The position numbers and the translations under genes are program-made. From Roseibium algicola (GTDB taxonomy: Bacteria; Pseudomonadota; Alphaproteobacteria; Rhizobiales; Stappiaceae), in contig NZ_CP019630.1 of the NCBI RefSeq assembly GCF_001999245.1, forward strand, positions 1,860,001-1,924,000: a stretch of DNA of 64,000 nt, given 5' to 3'. Below, one piece after another: positions 19,486 to 27,165 of the stretch; the stretch's first letter is position 1, and every line of letters starts with the position of its first letter. The notes under the pieces are model-generated. The model worked only from the letters and a program-made list of their open reading frames with translations, made no database searches and was not told the origin of the DNA.

Positions 19486-19785
19486 ATGATCAAATCTGAG
19501 CTGGTTCAGCATATCGCCGAACAAAATCCGCATCTCTATCAGCGGGACGTTGAGAACATCGTCAACGCCATCTTGGATGAGGTTACCGAAGCGCTCATGC
19601 GCGGCGACCGGGTGGAGTTGCGCGGCTTCGGCGCGTTTTCCGTCAAGAACCGCCCCGCTCGCGTCGGCCGCAATCCGCGCACCGGTCAAAAGGTGGAAGT
19701 GGACGAAAAGTTCGTGCCCTTCTTCAAAACCGGCAAGGAAATGCGTATACGGTTGAACGATGGTGTGGACCACGGCGACGACTGA
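19486..19785 (+). CDS. ihfB: Integration host factor beta subunit
   Basis: IHF-beta is one half of the sequence-specific DNA-bending protein that shapes promoters, origins and recombination sites. The 99-residue protein has the HU/IHF fold: [20 protein letters not shown], then [20 protein letters not shown] and the DNA-inserting arm [23 protein letters not shown] with its proline. A GAGGGGG ribosome-binding site precedes the ATG. Its position between sppA and lapA fits the beta rather than the alpha subunit. Confidence 0.95.
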
Positions 19786-19849
19786 TTGCGTTTGCCACGG
19801 CACGCCATTTAAAATCGACTTCTGATCTGGCCAAAACCGGGAGAACCCA

Positions 19850-20215
19850 GTGACCCGTTTCCTCAAGAACGTGATCTTGTTCGTTATCGCGGTTGTCCTG
19901 ATCCCGTTGTCGGTGGCGAACCGGCACACGGTCTCCCTGTCGCTCAATCCCCTCGACCCGCAGGACCCGCGCCTGACGATCCCGGACATTCCGCTGTTCT
20001 GGATCATCTTCGCAAGTCTGGGCGTCGGCATCATCGTCGGTGGACTTGGCGCATGGGCCAAACAGGGCCGCTGGCGCAAGGAAGCACGCGTGAAGCGCCG
20101 GGAAGCCGCGAAATGGCACAAGGAAGCCGACCAGCTGCGGGAAATGAACACCGCAGGTCAGCCGGCATCCAATCTCAAGGGACTGGCAGGACCGGGCAAC
20201 CGCAACGCCGCCTGA
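19850..20215 (+). CDS. lapA: LapA-domain (DUF1049) inner-membrane protein
   Basis: This 121-residue protein has two membrane segments, FLKNVILFVIAVVLIPLSVA (residues 4-23) and IPLFWIIFASLGVGIIVGG (about 48-66). A basic, helical cytoplasmic tail follows (KQGRWRKEARVKRREAAKWH), probably a coiled coil. This is the DUF1049/LapA layout; in enterobacteria LapA works with LapB on lipopolysaccharide assembly. Translation starts with GTG after a GGGAGA site. It follows sppA-ihfB, as in many alphaproteobacteria. A role in envelope homeostasis is inferred from the family. Confidence 0.8.
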   Translation: MTRFLKNVILFVIAVVLIPLSVANRHTVSLSLNPLDPQDPRLTIPDIPLFWIIFASLGVGIIVGGLGAWAKQGRWRKEARVKRREAAKWHKEADQLREMNTAGQPASNLKGLAGPGNRNAA

Positions 20216-20230
20216 CCGGCCGACATTACC

Positions 20231-21139
20231 ATGCGTATTATCTCCAGCGACGAGATCGATGCCTGCCTGGAAGACAGGGCCGTTCTTGAAACGCTGCGCA
20301 GAGCCTATCGCTCCAGCACAGTCGCGCCCAAGGCATCCCCCTTGCCCATCGGCCGGCTGAATCAGCAGCAAGGCGCGCTCACCGTACAGCCGGCCTGGAC
20401 TGACTTTACCCAACAAGGCGACGTCAAGCGCGGCTATATCGGCTGCTCCCTGGCGCTGGATCTACCCGAACAAACGGGCCTGTCCTCAAGTCTCTACCTA
20501 TTGTTTTCCGGTTCCGGCGGACAACCGATCGCCCTTCTGGATGGCATGCGCCTTACAGTCTGGCGCACGGCTGGTCTCCATGCGCTCGGGGCAAGTTACC
20601 TGTCCCGCGAAGACACGTCCCGCCTGCTGATCATCGGCGACGACCCGAGATTGCCCCGGCTTGTGTGCGGTTATGCGGCCGTGCGCAACCTGACGTCGAT
20701 CCTTCTGGCCGGCGTGTCGCCGGAAATCCAGAAAAGGATCGCCGCCTTGCCCGCGCTCAAGGGGGTCAATGTCGGCATCACGAACGAGATCTATGCCGCG
20801 CAAGAAGGCGCGGACATGATCTGCATTGCCGGTCCGGAAAACGAAACAGGCACCCATCACGCCCTCACCTACCTGGATCCTCCTGCGGGCTGTCACGTAG
20901 ATGTGCTGGATCCGGAAGCACAATTGCCGACAGAACTGCTGCAGGAAGCACGGCTGTTCACCACCGACCTGAGCGAACCGCCGCGGCCGGATCTTGAATG
21001 GGCTGCCGACCTGAAGGACCTCACACAGGGCACGAAAGCCGGCCGGCGTTACTACGGCCAGCGCACGCTGTTTTTGCCGGCCCCGCGCACCGGGCTCGCA
21101 GACTACGCACTGGCTGCACACGTTTTTTTGAGGACGTGA
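20231..21139 (+). CDS. Ornithine cyclodeaminase / mu-crystallin-like protein with altered dinucleotide motif
   Basis: This 302-residue protein follows the ornithine cyclodeaminase / alanine dehydrogenase (mu-crystallin) fold. GQPIALLDGMRLTVWRTAGLHALGASYLS matches the family core, normally LDG..IT..RTAA..ALA. The Rossmann motif that should read GxGxQ is LLIIGDDPRLPRL here, lacking the glycines that hold NAD(P). The C-terminal half is also divergent. It may have lost cofactor binding or use a different one. It follows lapA by 15 bases, at a place where trpF is often found in related genomes. Function unknown; ketimine or amino-acid dehydrogenase-type chemistry is possible. Confidence 0.72.
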   Translation: MRIISSDEIDACLEDRAVLETLRRAYRSSTVAPKASPLPIGRLNQQQGALTVQPAWTDFTQQGDVKRGYIGCSLALDLPEQTGLSSSLYLLFSGSGGQPIALLDGMRLTVWRTAGLHALGASYLSREDTSRLLIIGDDPRLPRLVCGYAAVRNLTSILLAGVSPEIQKRIAALPALKGVNVGITNEIYAAQEGADMICIAGPENETGTHHALTYLDPPAGCHVDVLDPEAQLPTELLQEARLFTTDLSEPPRPDLEWAADLKDLTQGTKAGRRYYGQRTLFLPAPRTGLADYALAAHVFLRT

Positions 21140-21276
21140 CCTCTGGAACTCGTGCCTGCGCACACCATATCCCGGAACAGCAGGGGGAATCCATGAAAGC
21201 GAGCGCCCGAGAAGGGTCGCCCGGATGACGGCTTGGCCGCCATGGGTTTCTCGTTGGTATCTTGAAGGAGCAAATC

Positions 21277-21369
21277 ATGCTGACGACGCTTGCCTATTCG
21301 GCAAGCCTTCCGGCAATCGCAATAGGGCTGATGTACTATGTGTCGGCCTGCTCGGGGCTTGTCTACTAG
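21277..21369 (+). CDS. Thirty-residue membrane peptide
   Basis: A short frame MLTTLAYSASLPAIAIGLMY... ends ...SGLVY at a TAG at 21367. It starts seven bases after a perfect AAGGAG ribosome-binding site (21265-21270). The peptide is almost wholly hydrophobic with one cysteine, as expected for a single-span small membrane protein. A terminator-like hairpin lies about 110 bases downstream. It sits in an otherwise empty 413-base gap. Coding status rests on the ribosome-binding site and composition only. Confidence 0.45.
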   Translation: MLTTLAYSASLPAIAIGLMYYVSACSGLVY

Positions 21370-21475
21370 TGCCTTGATGGCACCCTGGCCGTTCGACCCT
21401 ACGGGCGAGACCGGCTGCCTCCAAGGGTTTGGCACGTTCGGCCGATCGCGCCAAACCCGTTATACGATAATCGTG

Positions 21476-21502
21476 AAGCCGGTTCCCCGTGGGCCGGCTT
21501 TT
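21476..21502 (+). terminator. Terminator-like hairpin after the OCD-like gene / small peptide
   Basis: AAGCCGG (21476-21482) pairs with CCGGCTT (21494-21500), followed by TTTT. It may end transcription from the lapA region or the small peptide gene before the converging TRIC-family gene. Confidence 0.6.
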
Positions 21503-21552
21503 GTCGTTCCTGGACTGTCCGCTGAGGCCGCGGAACGGAAAGCCATCCCGGC

Positions 21553-22185
21553 TTAGCCGGGATCTGAACCTGTTCCAATACGGTGTCCAGGCAAGGTCCA
21601 GCCACGCAGGATCGCTCCGCCGCGCAAGATCAACGCACAGCTTGCGGCAAGGATCGCGGCAAGGATTTGCGGCGCGCCCAATTGCACCAGCACAACAAAT
21701 CCACCCGCACCGGCAAAGGCCGCACCGACATAGATTTCCGGCTTCACGATGGAGGAAGGTTCACGGGCGATGGTGTCCCGCAGGATGCCGCCGAAAGTTG
21801 CCGTCGAGACACCCATCAGGATCGCCACCAGGATCGTGTCACCGACAGTCAGGGCCTTGGCAGCTCCCATGACAGAATAGGCCGCAATACCGATGGCATC
21901 GGCCCATCTCAAGGGTTTGCTGAGCTTTTCGATCCACTCGGCAAAATACCAGACCAGCGCGCTGACGACGAAGCACACCAGCAGATACCATTCGTTCTCC
22001 ACCCAGAAGACCGGTACACCCAGCAAAAGGTCACGCAGAGTACCACCACCGATCCCCGTCAGCGTGGCAAAGAACAGCAGGGCAACGATATCCAGCTGCT
22101 TGCGCGAAGCGACGATGCCGCCGGTAATGGCGAATACCGCCACCCCGAGATAGTCCAGCATTTGCAGCAGCATTCCGTCCCCCAT
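21553..22185 (-). CDS. TRIC-family (UPF0126) cation channel protein
   Basis: This 210-residue inner-membrane protein has about seven spans in two inverted halves, each with the glycine-rich TRIC motif: LTGIGGGTLRDLLLG in the first half and TFGGILRDTI in the second. Prokaryotic TRIC homologues form trimeric potassium-permeable channels. The start is uncertain: ATG at 22185 (MGDGMLLQML) or at 22173 with GGGGGA just upstream. The frame extends to 22335 without family similarity. It is a single gene convergent with the preceding plus-strand unit. Confidence 0.85.
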   Translation of the reverse strand: MGDGMLLQMLDYLGVAVFAITGGIVASRKQLDIVALLFFATLTGIGGGTLRDLLLGVPVFWVENEWYLLVCFVVSALVWYFAEWIEKLSKPLRWADAIGIAAYSVMGAAKALTVGDTILVAILMGVSTATFGGILRDTIAREPSSIVKPEIYVGAAFAGAGGFVVLVQLGAPQILAAILAASCALILRGGAILRGWTLPGHRIGTGSDPG

Positions 22186-22425
22186 GGCCACTTTCTTTCC
22201 GAAGGCAGTACCTGAGGTCCAGGTCTTTGTCATCCCGTAGCATGCCACGCCGGCGCTCGGCCCTACGTCTGAGGGCCTGCATATCTCGCTCAAGGGATTA
22301 GGGAAGTTCGACCAGACCGCCGCCTGGAAAAACATTGATCGTTCCCGGCTGTCGTCCTCGCGCGTCGCATCGACGGCAGGACTGGCTCCGGTCAGCTGTG
22401 TTGACGAAAGGGTTGCCCCAAAGAA

Positions 22426-22460
22426 AAGGGGCCACTCCGCTGGATGCGGAGCAGCCCCTT
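22426..22460 (-). terminator. Terminator of grpE
   Basis: On the minus strand an AAGGGGC / GCCCCTT outer stem and CTCCGC / GCGGAG inner stem form a long hairpin, followed by a TTTTCTTT tract (plus-strand 22420-22427). It lies 24 bases beyond the grpE stop. Confidence 0.85.
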
Positions 22461-22483
22461 CGAAGCTCTAGGGTCGGTTGAAC

Positions 22484-23107
22484 TCAGGCGTTCTTGTCGA
22501 CCGTCTGTCCGGCTTCAGCCGACGCCGCAACATCCTTCGGGCCACCCTTGGAAACGCCGACCATGGCCGGACGCAGCACGCGGTCGCCAATGACGTAGCC
22601 GGCCTGCATGACCTGTACAACCGTGTTGTTCGGCACTGCGGTGTTCGGCACCTCGAACATGGCCTGGTGGAAGTTCGGGTCGAACTTCTGGCCTTCCGGG
22701 TCCAGTTTCTTGACGCCATTCTTTTCAAGCTGGTTGAGCAGATCACGCTCGATCATCTCGACGCCTTCGATCAGCGAAGCAACACCCGCATCGGCGTTCT
22801 TGCGGTCATCTTCCGGCAACGCCTCAAGTGCGCGGCGCAGGTTGTCGGAAACCGTCAGCATGTCACGGGCAAAACCTGACACGGCGTACTGGCGGGCGTC
22901 CTTGACTTCCTTTTCCGTGCGGCGGCGCAGGTTTTCCATTTCCGCCATGACGCGAAGCGCGCGATCCTTCAGATCCGCGTTTTCGGCTTTCAGAACTTCG
23001 ATCGGATCGACACCGGCCGCCTCGACAGCTTCCGGCTGTTCCGCTGCTGCGGTTTCCGGCGTTGCTTCTGCCGGCTGCTCTTCCGGGGTTTTGTTTTCGT
23101 CGCTCAT
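22484..23107 (-). CDS. grpE: Nucleotide exchange factor GrpE
   Basis: GrpE releases ADP from DnaK during the chaperone cycle and acts as a thermosensor. The 207-residue protein has an acidic, alanine-rich N-terminus (residues 1-35), a long coiled coil ([29 protein letters not shown]), and the beta domain with [17 protein letters not shown] and [19 protein letters not shown]. Length fits the family. It is downstream of trxA rather than beside hrcA, and a long hairpin lies in the 145-base gap to trxA, so it may have its own promoter. No CIRCE element is visible in that gap. Confidence 0.95.
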   Translation of the reverse strand: MSDENKTPEEQPAEATPETAAAEQPEAVEAAGVDPIEVLKAENADLKDRALRVMAEMENLRRRTEKEVKDARQYAVSGFARDMLTVSDNLRRALEALPEDDRKNADAGVASLIEGVEMIERDLLNQLEKNGVKKLDPEGQKFDPNFHQAMFEVPNTAVPNNTVVQVMQAGYVIGDRVLRPAMVGVSKGGPKDVAASAEAGQTVDKNA

Positions 23108-23171
23108 GAATGATCCGTTTGCTCAGACTGTTTGCGGGTGCTTATACGACCGGTTGGCGTTTTTTCAAAGA

Positions 23172-23208
23172 GCATCGGCGGATAGGCTTTCGCTTACCCG
23201 CCGGATGC
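23172..23208. other. Long imperfect hairpin between trxA and grpE
   Basis: GCATC-GGCGGATAGGC and GCTTACCCGCC-GGATGC pair around a TTTC loop, with one bulge and one mismatch. On the minus strand it lies 45 bases past the trxA stop and is followed within about ten bases by an A run rather than T residues. It could be a trxA terminator or processing signal, or part of the grpE leader. Confidence 0.45.
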
Positions 23209-23252
23209 GCTCATATGAACCGCAGCCGGTCAGCCGCAGATATATTTCGGAA

Positions 23253-23573
23253 TTAAAGGGCGCTCTTGATCCAGTCGGAGAGTTTGCCCTTCGGCGCTGC
23301 ACCGATCTGGGTTGCCATCGGCTCGCCGTCCTTGAACAGGATCAGCATCGGAATGGACCGAACGCCGTATTTCATGGCCATGTCCTGGTTCTCGTCGATG
23401 TTGAGCTTGGTGATCTTCACCTGGCCGTTCATCTCTTCGGAGATTTCTTCAAGAGCCGGAGCGATCATCTTACACGGACCGCACCATTCGGCCCAGAAGT
23501 CGACCACGACCGGGCCGTCGGATTTCAGGACTTCGGCTTCAAACGAAGAGTCGGTAACTTGTGTGGTAGCCAT
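23253..23573 (-). CDS. trxA: Thioredoxin
   Basis: Thioredoxin 1 reduces protein disulfides in the cytoplasm using electrons from thioredoxin reductase. The 106-residue protein has the active site [18 protein letters not shown] with Cys31 and Cys34, the cis-proline loop ([13 protein letters not shown]) and the usual [15 protein letters not shown] helix. It follows addA after 85 bases on the same strand, an order common in alphaproteobacteria, and is followed by grpE. Confidence 0.97.
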   Translation of the reverse strand: MATTQVTDSSFEAEVLKSDGPVVVDFWAEWCGPCKMIAPALEEISEEMNGQVKITKLNIDENQDMAMKYGVRSIPMLILFKDGEPMATQIGAAPKGKLSDWIKSAL

Positions 23574-23658
23574 AACTAGATCTCGTAGGTCTCAGGATCG
23601 CGCCTACCCGATGTAAGCGCGTCAGTTGGCAAGAACGTAGGAAGCCGAGGGCCTGCCG

Positions 23659-26600
23659 TCAAGCCGATGTGCCGTCAGGACGCAGTCCGGCGAAGGTTTC
23701 TTCCAGCACCTTTTCGGGGATTTCCATCAGGCTCGGCACCGCGGTCCACAGAAGCTGGGCGGAAATCGCCCTGTCCGGATAAATCTGCTTCAGCATTTCC
23801 CTGTAAACACAAAGCTGTGCGCGGTACTCGAGCGGGATTTCGGCAACTGATGCCGGCGGATGGAAATTGGTCTTGTAATCCACAATCACCACCCGGTTAT
23901 CCTCAACCACCAGCCGGTCGATCTGTCCGGATATCTCGACTTCCGTGCCGTCGCTTGCCCGAATCGTCCCGACCAGCGGAACTTCGGCGCGGGCATGACC
24001 GCAAAACAACGTCTCGAATTCCGGCATCTCGAGAATCGCAGCCACTTCGCGCAGAAGGTGAGGCAAGCGCTCGGCAAATTCCGGCTTGAGGGTCTGCTTG
24101 AGGTAGGCTTCCGACGCTACCATGCGGGCGTCTTCAGCCAAGTCCGGCAACAGCTCCAGAAGCCGGTGGATCAGGCGACCGCGCTCCAGGGGCCAGGACG
24201 CAAGATCCCTGCCCGCCTGCAGGCGAGACACCGCAGGCACCGGTTCGATGCCGTCCTTTTCCTCCATCGCCTCGAATGCCCGTGAGGGCTGAAGGCGTTT
24301 CTTCCTGGCAAGCGGACGGACGGGACTGGAGAGCCAGTCCGGCAACGGCGGTTCTTCGCTGCGCGGCTCTGCGAAGGTATGCGACGCCGCACCTGCCTCG
24401 GGCTCGGCGATGACGCCGTCCTTTTGCCAGCGCCAGGCGGAGACGGATCCATCCGTCGCTGTCAGTTCACGCGCCTCAGGCTTCAACGCCCGCGAGACCA
24501 TCGAATACCAGCAGTTCTCGTGGGCACCGCGTTTCGGTTCCCAGCCGCAGACGATCAGCCGGTCTTCGGCTCGGGTCAGAGCCACATACAAAAGGCGCCG
24601 GTATTCTTCCTCCTGCGCGTCCCGCAGGGCTTCCACCGCCGCGTCGTGCCAGGGCGTCCGGTCCGCCTTGGGCGGCAGCCAGACCAGAGCCGGTGGCAGA
24701 AGATCGTTTTCCAGACGCTTGCGCGGCAGGAAGGCCGGATCGTGGATTGCGCTGACGGGGGCTGCCCCCGGATCGACCAGAACGACGATCCGTGCTTCCA
24801 GCCCCTTGGAACCATGCACGGTCATGATGCGGACCATGCCCTTGGTATTGGTCAACTCACGCTTGATCTCGGTCGGTGCCGCTGCCATCCAGGCAAGGAA
24901 CCCTTCCAGGCCCGGCGTGCCGGATTGCTCATAGGCAATGGTGAGCGCCAGGAACTCGTCCAGAACGTCATCGACTTCCACGCCGAGGCGAGCGCGAAAA
25001 GCTTTCCGGCCACCATCAGCCCCCAGCAGCCGGGCATAGAATTCGTAAGGCGGCACGAAGTCGGCGCGTGCGCGCCAGTCTTCCAGCCTTGCGCGCACGG
25101 CCTTCCATTTGTCCGAACTGTCCGACCGTTTCACCAGCATCTGCCACAGCGTTCCAGGCCGCACCTTTTCCGGCGTTTCCCGGGCAACCTCCAGCAGGTC
25201 GTCGTCCGTCAGGTCGAACAGCGGGCTCTTCAGCACGCAGGCAAGCGACAGGTCGTCTTCCGGCAGCAACAGGAACCTGCCGAGAGCGGCAAGATCCTGA
25301 ACAGCGATATGGTCCGTCAGAACAAGGCGGTCACTGCCCGCAGCCGGGATGTCCATCTCCTTCAGTTCCCGATTGAGCGCTTCGACAAAAGGCCCGCGCT
25401 TGCGCACGAGGATCATCACATCGCCGGGATTTGCCGTGCCATCGCGCATCCATTGGGCAATTTCGGCAGCAATACGCCTGGCCACCTTCAGCATCGGGCT
25501 GCCTGAACCGACGTGGTCGATCGGCTGGCGCCAGTCGTCCGGCTCCTCGATCTCCGCCTCGGCCTCCAGTGGCCACAGATCAACGATCCCCGGATCGCGC
25601 CGGATGGCTTCATGGACCGGCGCTTTCACGTCCTGCGACAGGCCTTTGTGGGCACTTTCGTCGTGAAACACCTTGTCGACCGCTCCAAGAACATCCGGCG
25701 TGGAGCGGAAGGAGAGCTGCAGATTGACGGAATGAAACTCAAGCTCGGCCGCCTCGGCCTTGCCGGAAAAGGCCCGGCGCATGGCATCGAAATAGGCCGG
25801 AACAGCGCCCTGGAACGAGTAGATCGACTGTTTTTCGTCGCCCACCGCAAACAGCGTGCGGACCCGGTCTCTTGCACCAGTCCCGGCGAAGAACTCGGAG
25901 GCAAGCGAAGTCACCACGTCCCATTGGCGCGGGCTGGTGTCCTGAGCCTCATCAACAAGGATATGATCAAGCCCCTGGTCGAGCTTGTATTGCACCCAGA
26001 GTGCGGCGTCCGACTTCTGCAGCATTGTTGCCGTCTTGACCACCAGATCCTCGAAATCGAGATAGCCGCGAGCGGTCTTGGCGCGCTCATAATGACCGAT
26101 CACCGCGTCGGCGAGACGCAGCAGGGCTGTGGTTCCCTCATAGGTCGCCACCTTCCGGCGCTGGTCCAGCAGCTCCAGCAGGCGATGTTGTTCCGCCTCC
26201 AGCGCCTCAAGCATCTGGGGGAACGTTTCAGCGACCTTCTTGGTGGCGAGCGACTTTCGCGGCTCAAGCTTGGCTGTCAGGAAAATCGCCTGCCAGGCCT
26301 CGCGGAAAGCGGTTATGTCCGTGAGCTTCGCGGCGGTAACCAGATCGTCCGCACGCGCCTGATCGGTCTTGGTGCCGGTTCGCAGTGCCTCGGCATAGGC
26401 AAGACAGGTGTTCAGATCAAACGGGCATGCGGACCGAAACTGCTCGTCGAAATCCGCCAGCCTCAGAGCCGGGTCGGTTTCCAGAAGACCGGCAAGCTCG
26501 GCAAGCGCGGTCTCCAGATCGCCGGCATCAACCGTCCAGCGGCGGAAAGCGTCACGGCTCTGGATCAACTCGTCCAGCGCCTTCTGGGCGCCGCCGTCGC

Positions 26601-27165
26601 TCATCAGATCAATGACCGATGCCAGTGCCCTGCCAAAGGCGCTTTCCGGCTCGGTTTCGGCAACATGCAGCACGGTCGCGCGAGAGGCCGCCATGAGTTC
26701 CGCTGCCACCCGGTCGTCGAGCACGGCAAAATGGCCCGCGACGTTTGCTTCCAGCGGAAACTGGTGCAGCAGGGATTCGCAGAAACCGTGAATGGTCTGG
26801 ATCTTCAACCCGCCCGGTGTTTCCAGTGCCCGGGCAAACAGGCGACGCGCCATCGCCAGGCGCGCGGCGTCTGGTTTGCGGCCTTCAATATCCTGCAATT
26901 CGGCCGCGAGTGCGGCATCATCCTTGGTGACCCATTCGCCGAGAATCTTGAAAACGCGGGTCGCCATTTCGGCAGCGGCGGCCTTGGTGAAGGTCAGCGC
27001 AAGAATACGAGAGGGATCGGTGCCATCCAGCAGCAGCCGCACAACCCTGCGGGACAGAACGAAGGTCTTGCCCGATCCGGCATTGGCACTCACCCAGGCA
27101 GAAGCCCGTGGGCGGGAGGCAAGGTCCTGCCGTTGCCTGGTCACTTCAGGGATCTGAAAGCTCAT
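23659..27165 (-). CDS. addA: Double-strand break repair helicase-nuclease AddA
   Basis: AddA is the UvrD-like helicase and nuclease subunit of AddAB, which resects double-strand breaks for RecA loading. The 1168-residue protein has Walker A (SANAGSGKTFVLSRR, residues 26-40), ILALTFTKAAAAEM, HILVDEAQDTSP (motif II), LFAVGDEKQSIYSFQGA (motif III), MTVHGSKGLEA and LLYVALTRAEDRL (motifs V-VI), and a C-terminal RecB-type nuclease (EVEISGQIDRLVVEDNRVVI then DYKTN). I chose the ATG at 27165 because GGAGG lies seven bases upstream. It overlaps the addB stop by four bases. Confidence 0.96.
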   Translation of the reverse strand: MSFQIPEVTRQRQDLASRPRASAWVSANAGSGKTFVLSRRVVRLLLDGTDPSRILALTFTKAAAAEMATRVFKILGEWVTKDDAALAAELQDIEGRKPDAARLAMARRLFARALETPGGLKIQTIHGFCESLLHQFPLEANVAGHFAVLDDRVAAELMAASRATVLHVAETEPESAFGRALASVIDLMSDGGAQKALDELIQSRDAFRRWTVDAGDLETALAELAGLLETDPALRLADFDEQFRSACPFDLNTCLAYAEALRTGTKTDQARADDLVTAAKLTDITAFREAWQAIFLTAKLEPRKSLATKKVAETFPQMLEALEAEQHRLLELLDQRRKVATYEGTTALLRLADAVIGHYERAKTARGYLDFEDLVVKTATMLQKSDAALWVQYKLDQGLDHILVDEAQDTSPRQWDVVTSLASEFFAGTGARDRVRTLFAVGDEKQSIYSFQGAVPAYFDAMRRAFSGKAEAAELEFHSVNLQLSFRSTPDVLGAVDKVFHDESAHKGLSQDVKAPVHEAIRRDPGIVDLWPLEAEAEIEEPDDWRQPIDHVGSGSPMLKVARRIAAEIAQWMRDGTANPGDVMILVRKRGPFVEALNRELKEMDIPAAGSDRLVLTDHIAVQDLAALGRFLLLPEDDLSLACVLKSPLFDLTDDDLLEVARETPEKVRPGTLWQMLVKRSDSSDKWKAVRARLEDWRARADFVPPYEFYARLLGADGGRKAFRARLGVEVDDVLDEFLALTIAYEQSGTPGLEGFLAWMAAAPTEIKRELTNTKGMVRIMTVHGSKGLEARIVVLVDPGAAPVSAIHDPAFLPRKRLENDLLPPALVWLPPKADRTPWHDAAVEALRDAQEEEYRRLLYVALTRAEDRLIVCGWEPKRGAHENCWYSMVSRALKPEARELTATDGSVSAWRWQKDGVIAEPEAGAASHTFAEPRSEEPPLPDWLSSPVRPLARKKRLQPSRAFEAMEEKDGIEPVPAVSRLQAGRDLASWPLERGRLIHRLLELLPDLAEDARMVASEAYLKQTLKPEFAERLPHLLREVAAILEMPEFETLFCGHARAEVPLVGTIRASDGTEVEISGQIDRLVVEDNRVVIVDYKTNFHPPASVAEIPLEYRAQLCVYREMLKQIYPDRAISAQLLWTAVPSLMEIPEKVLEETFAGLRPDGTSA

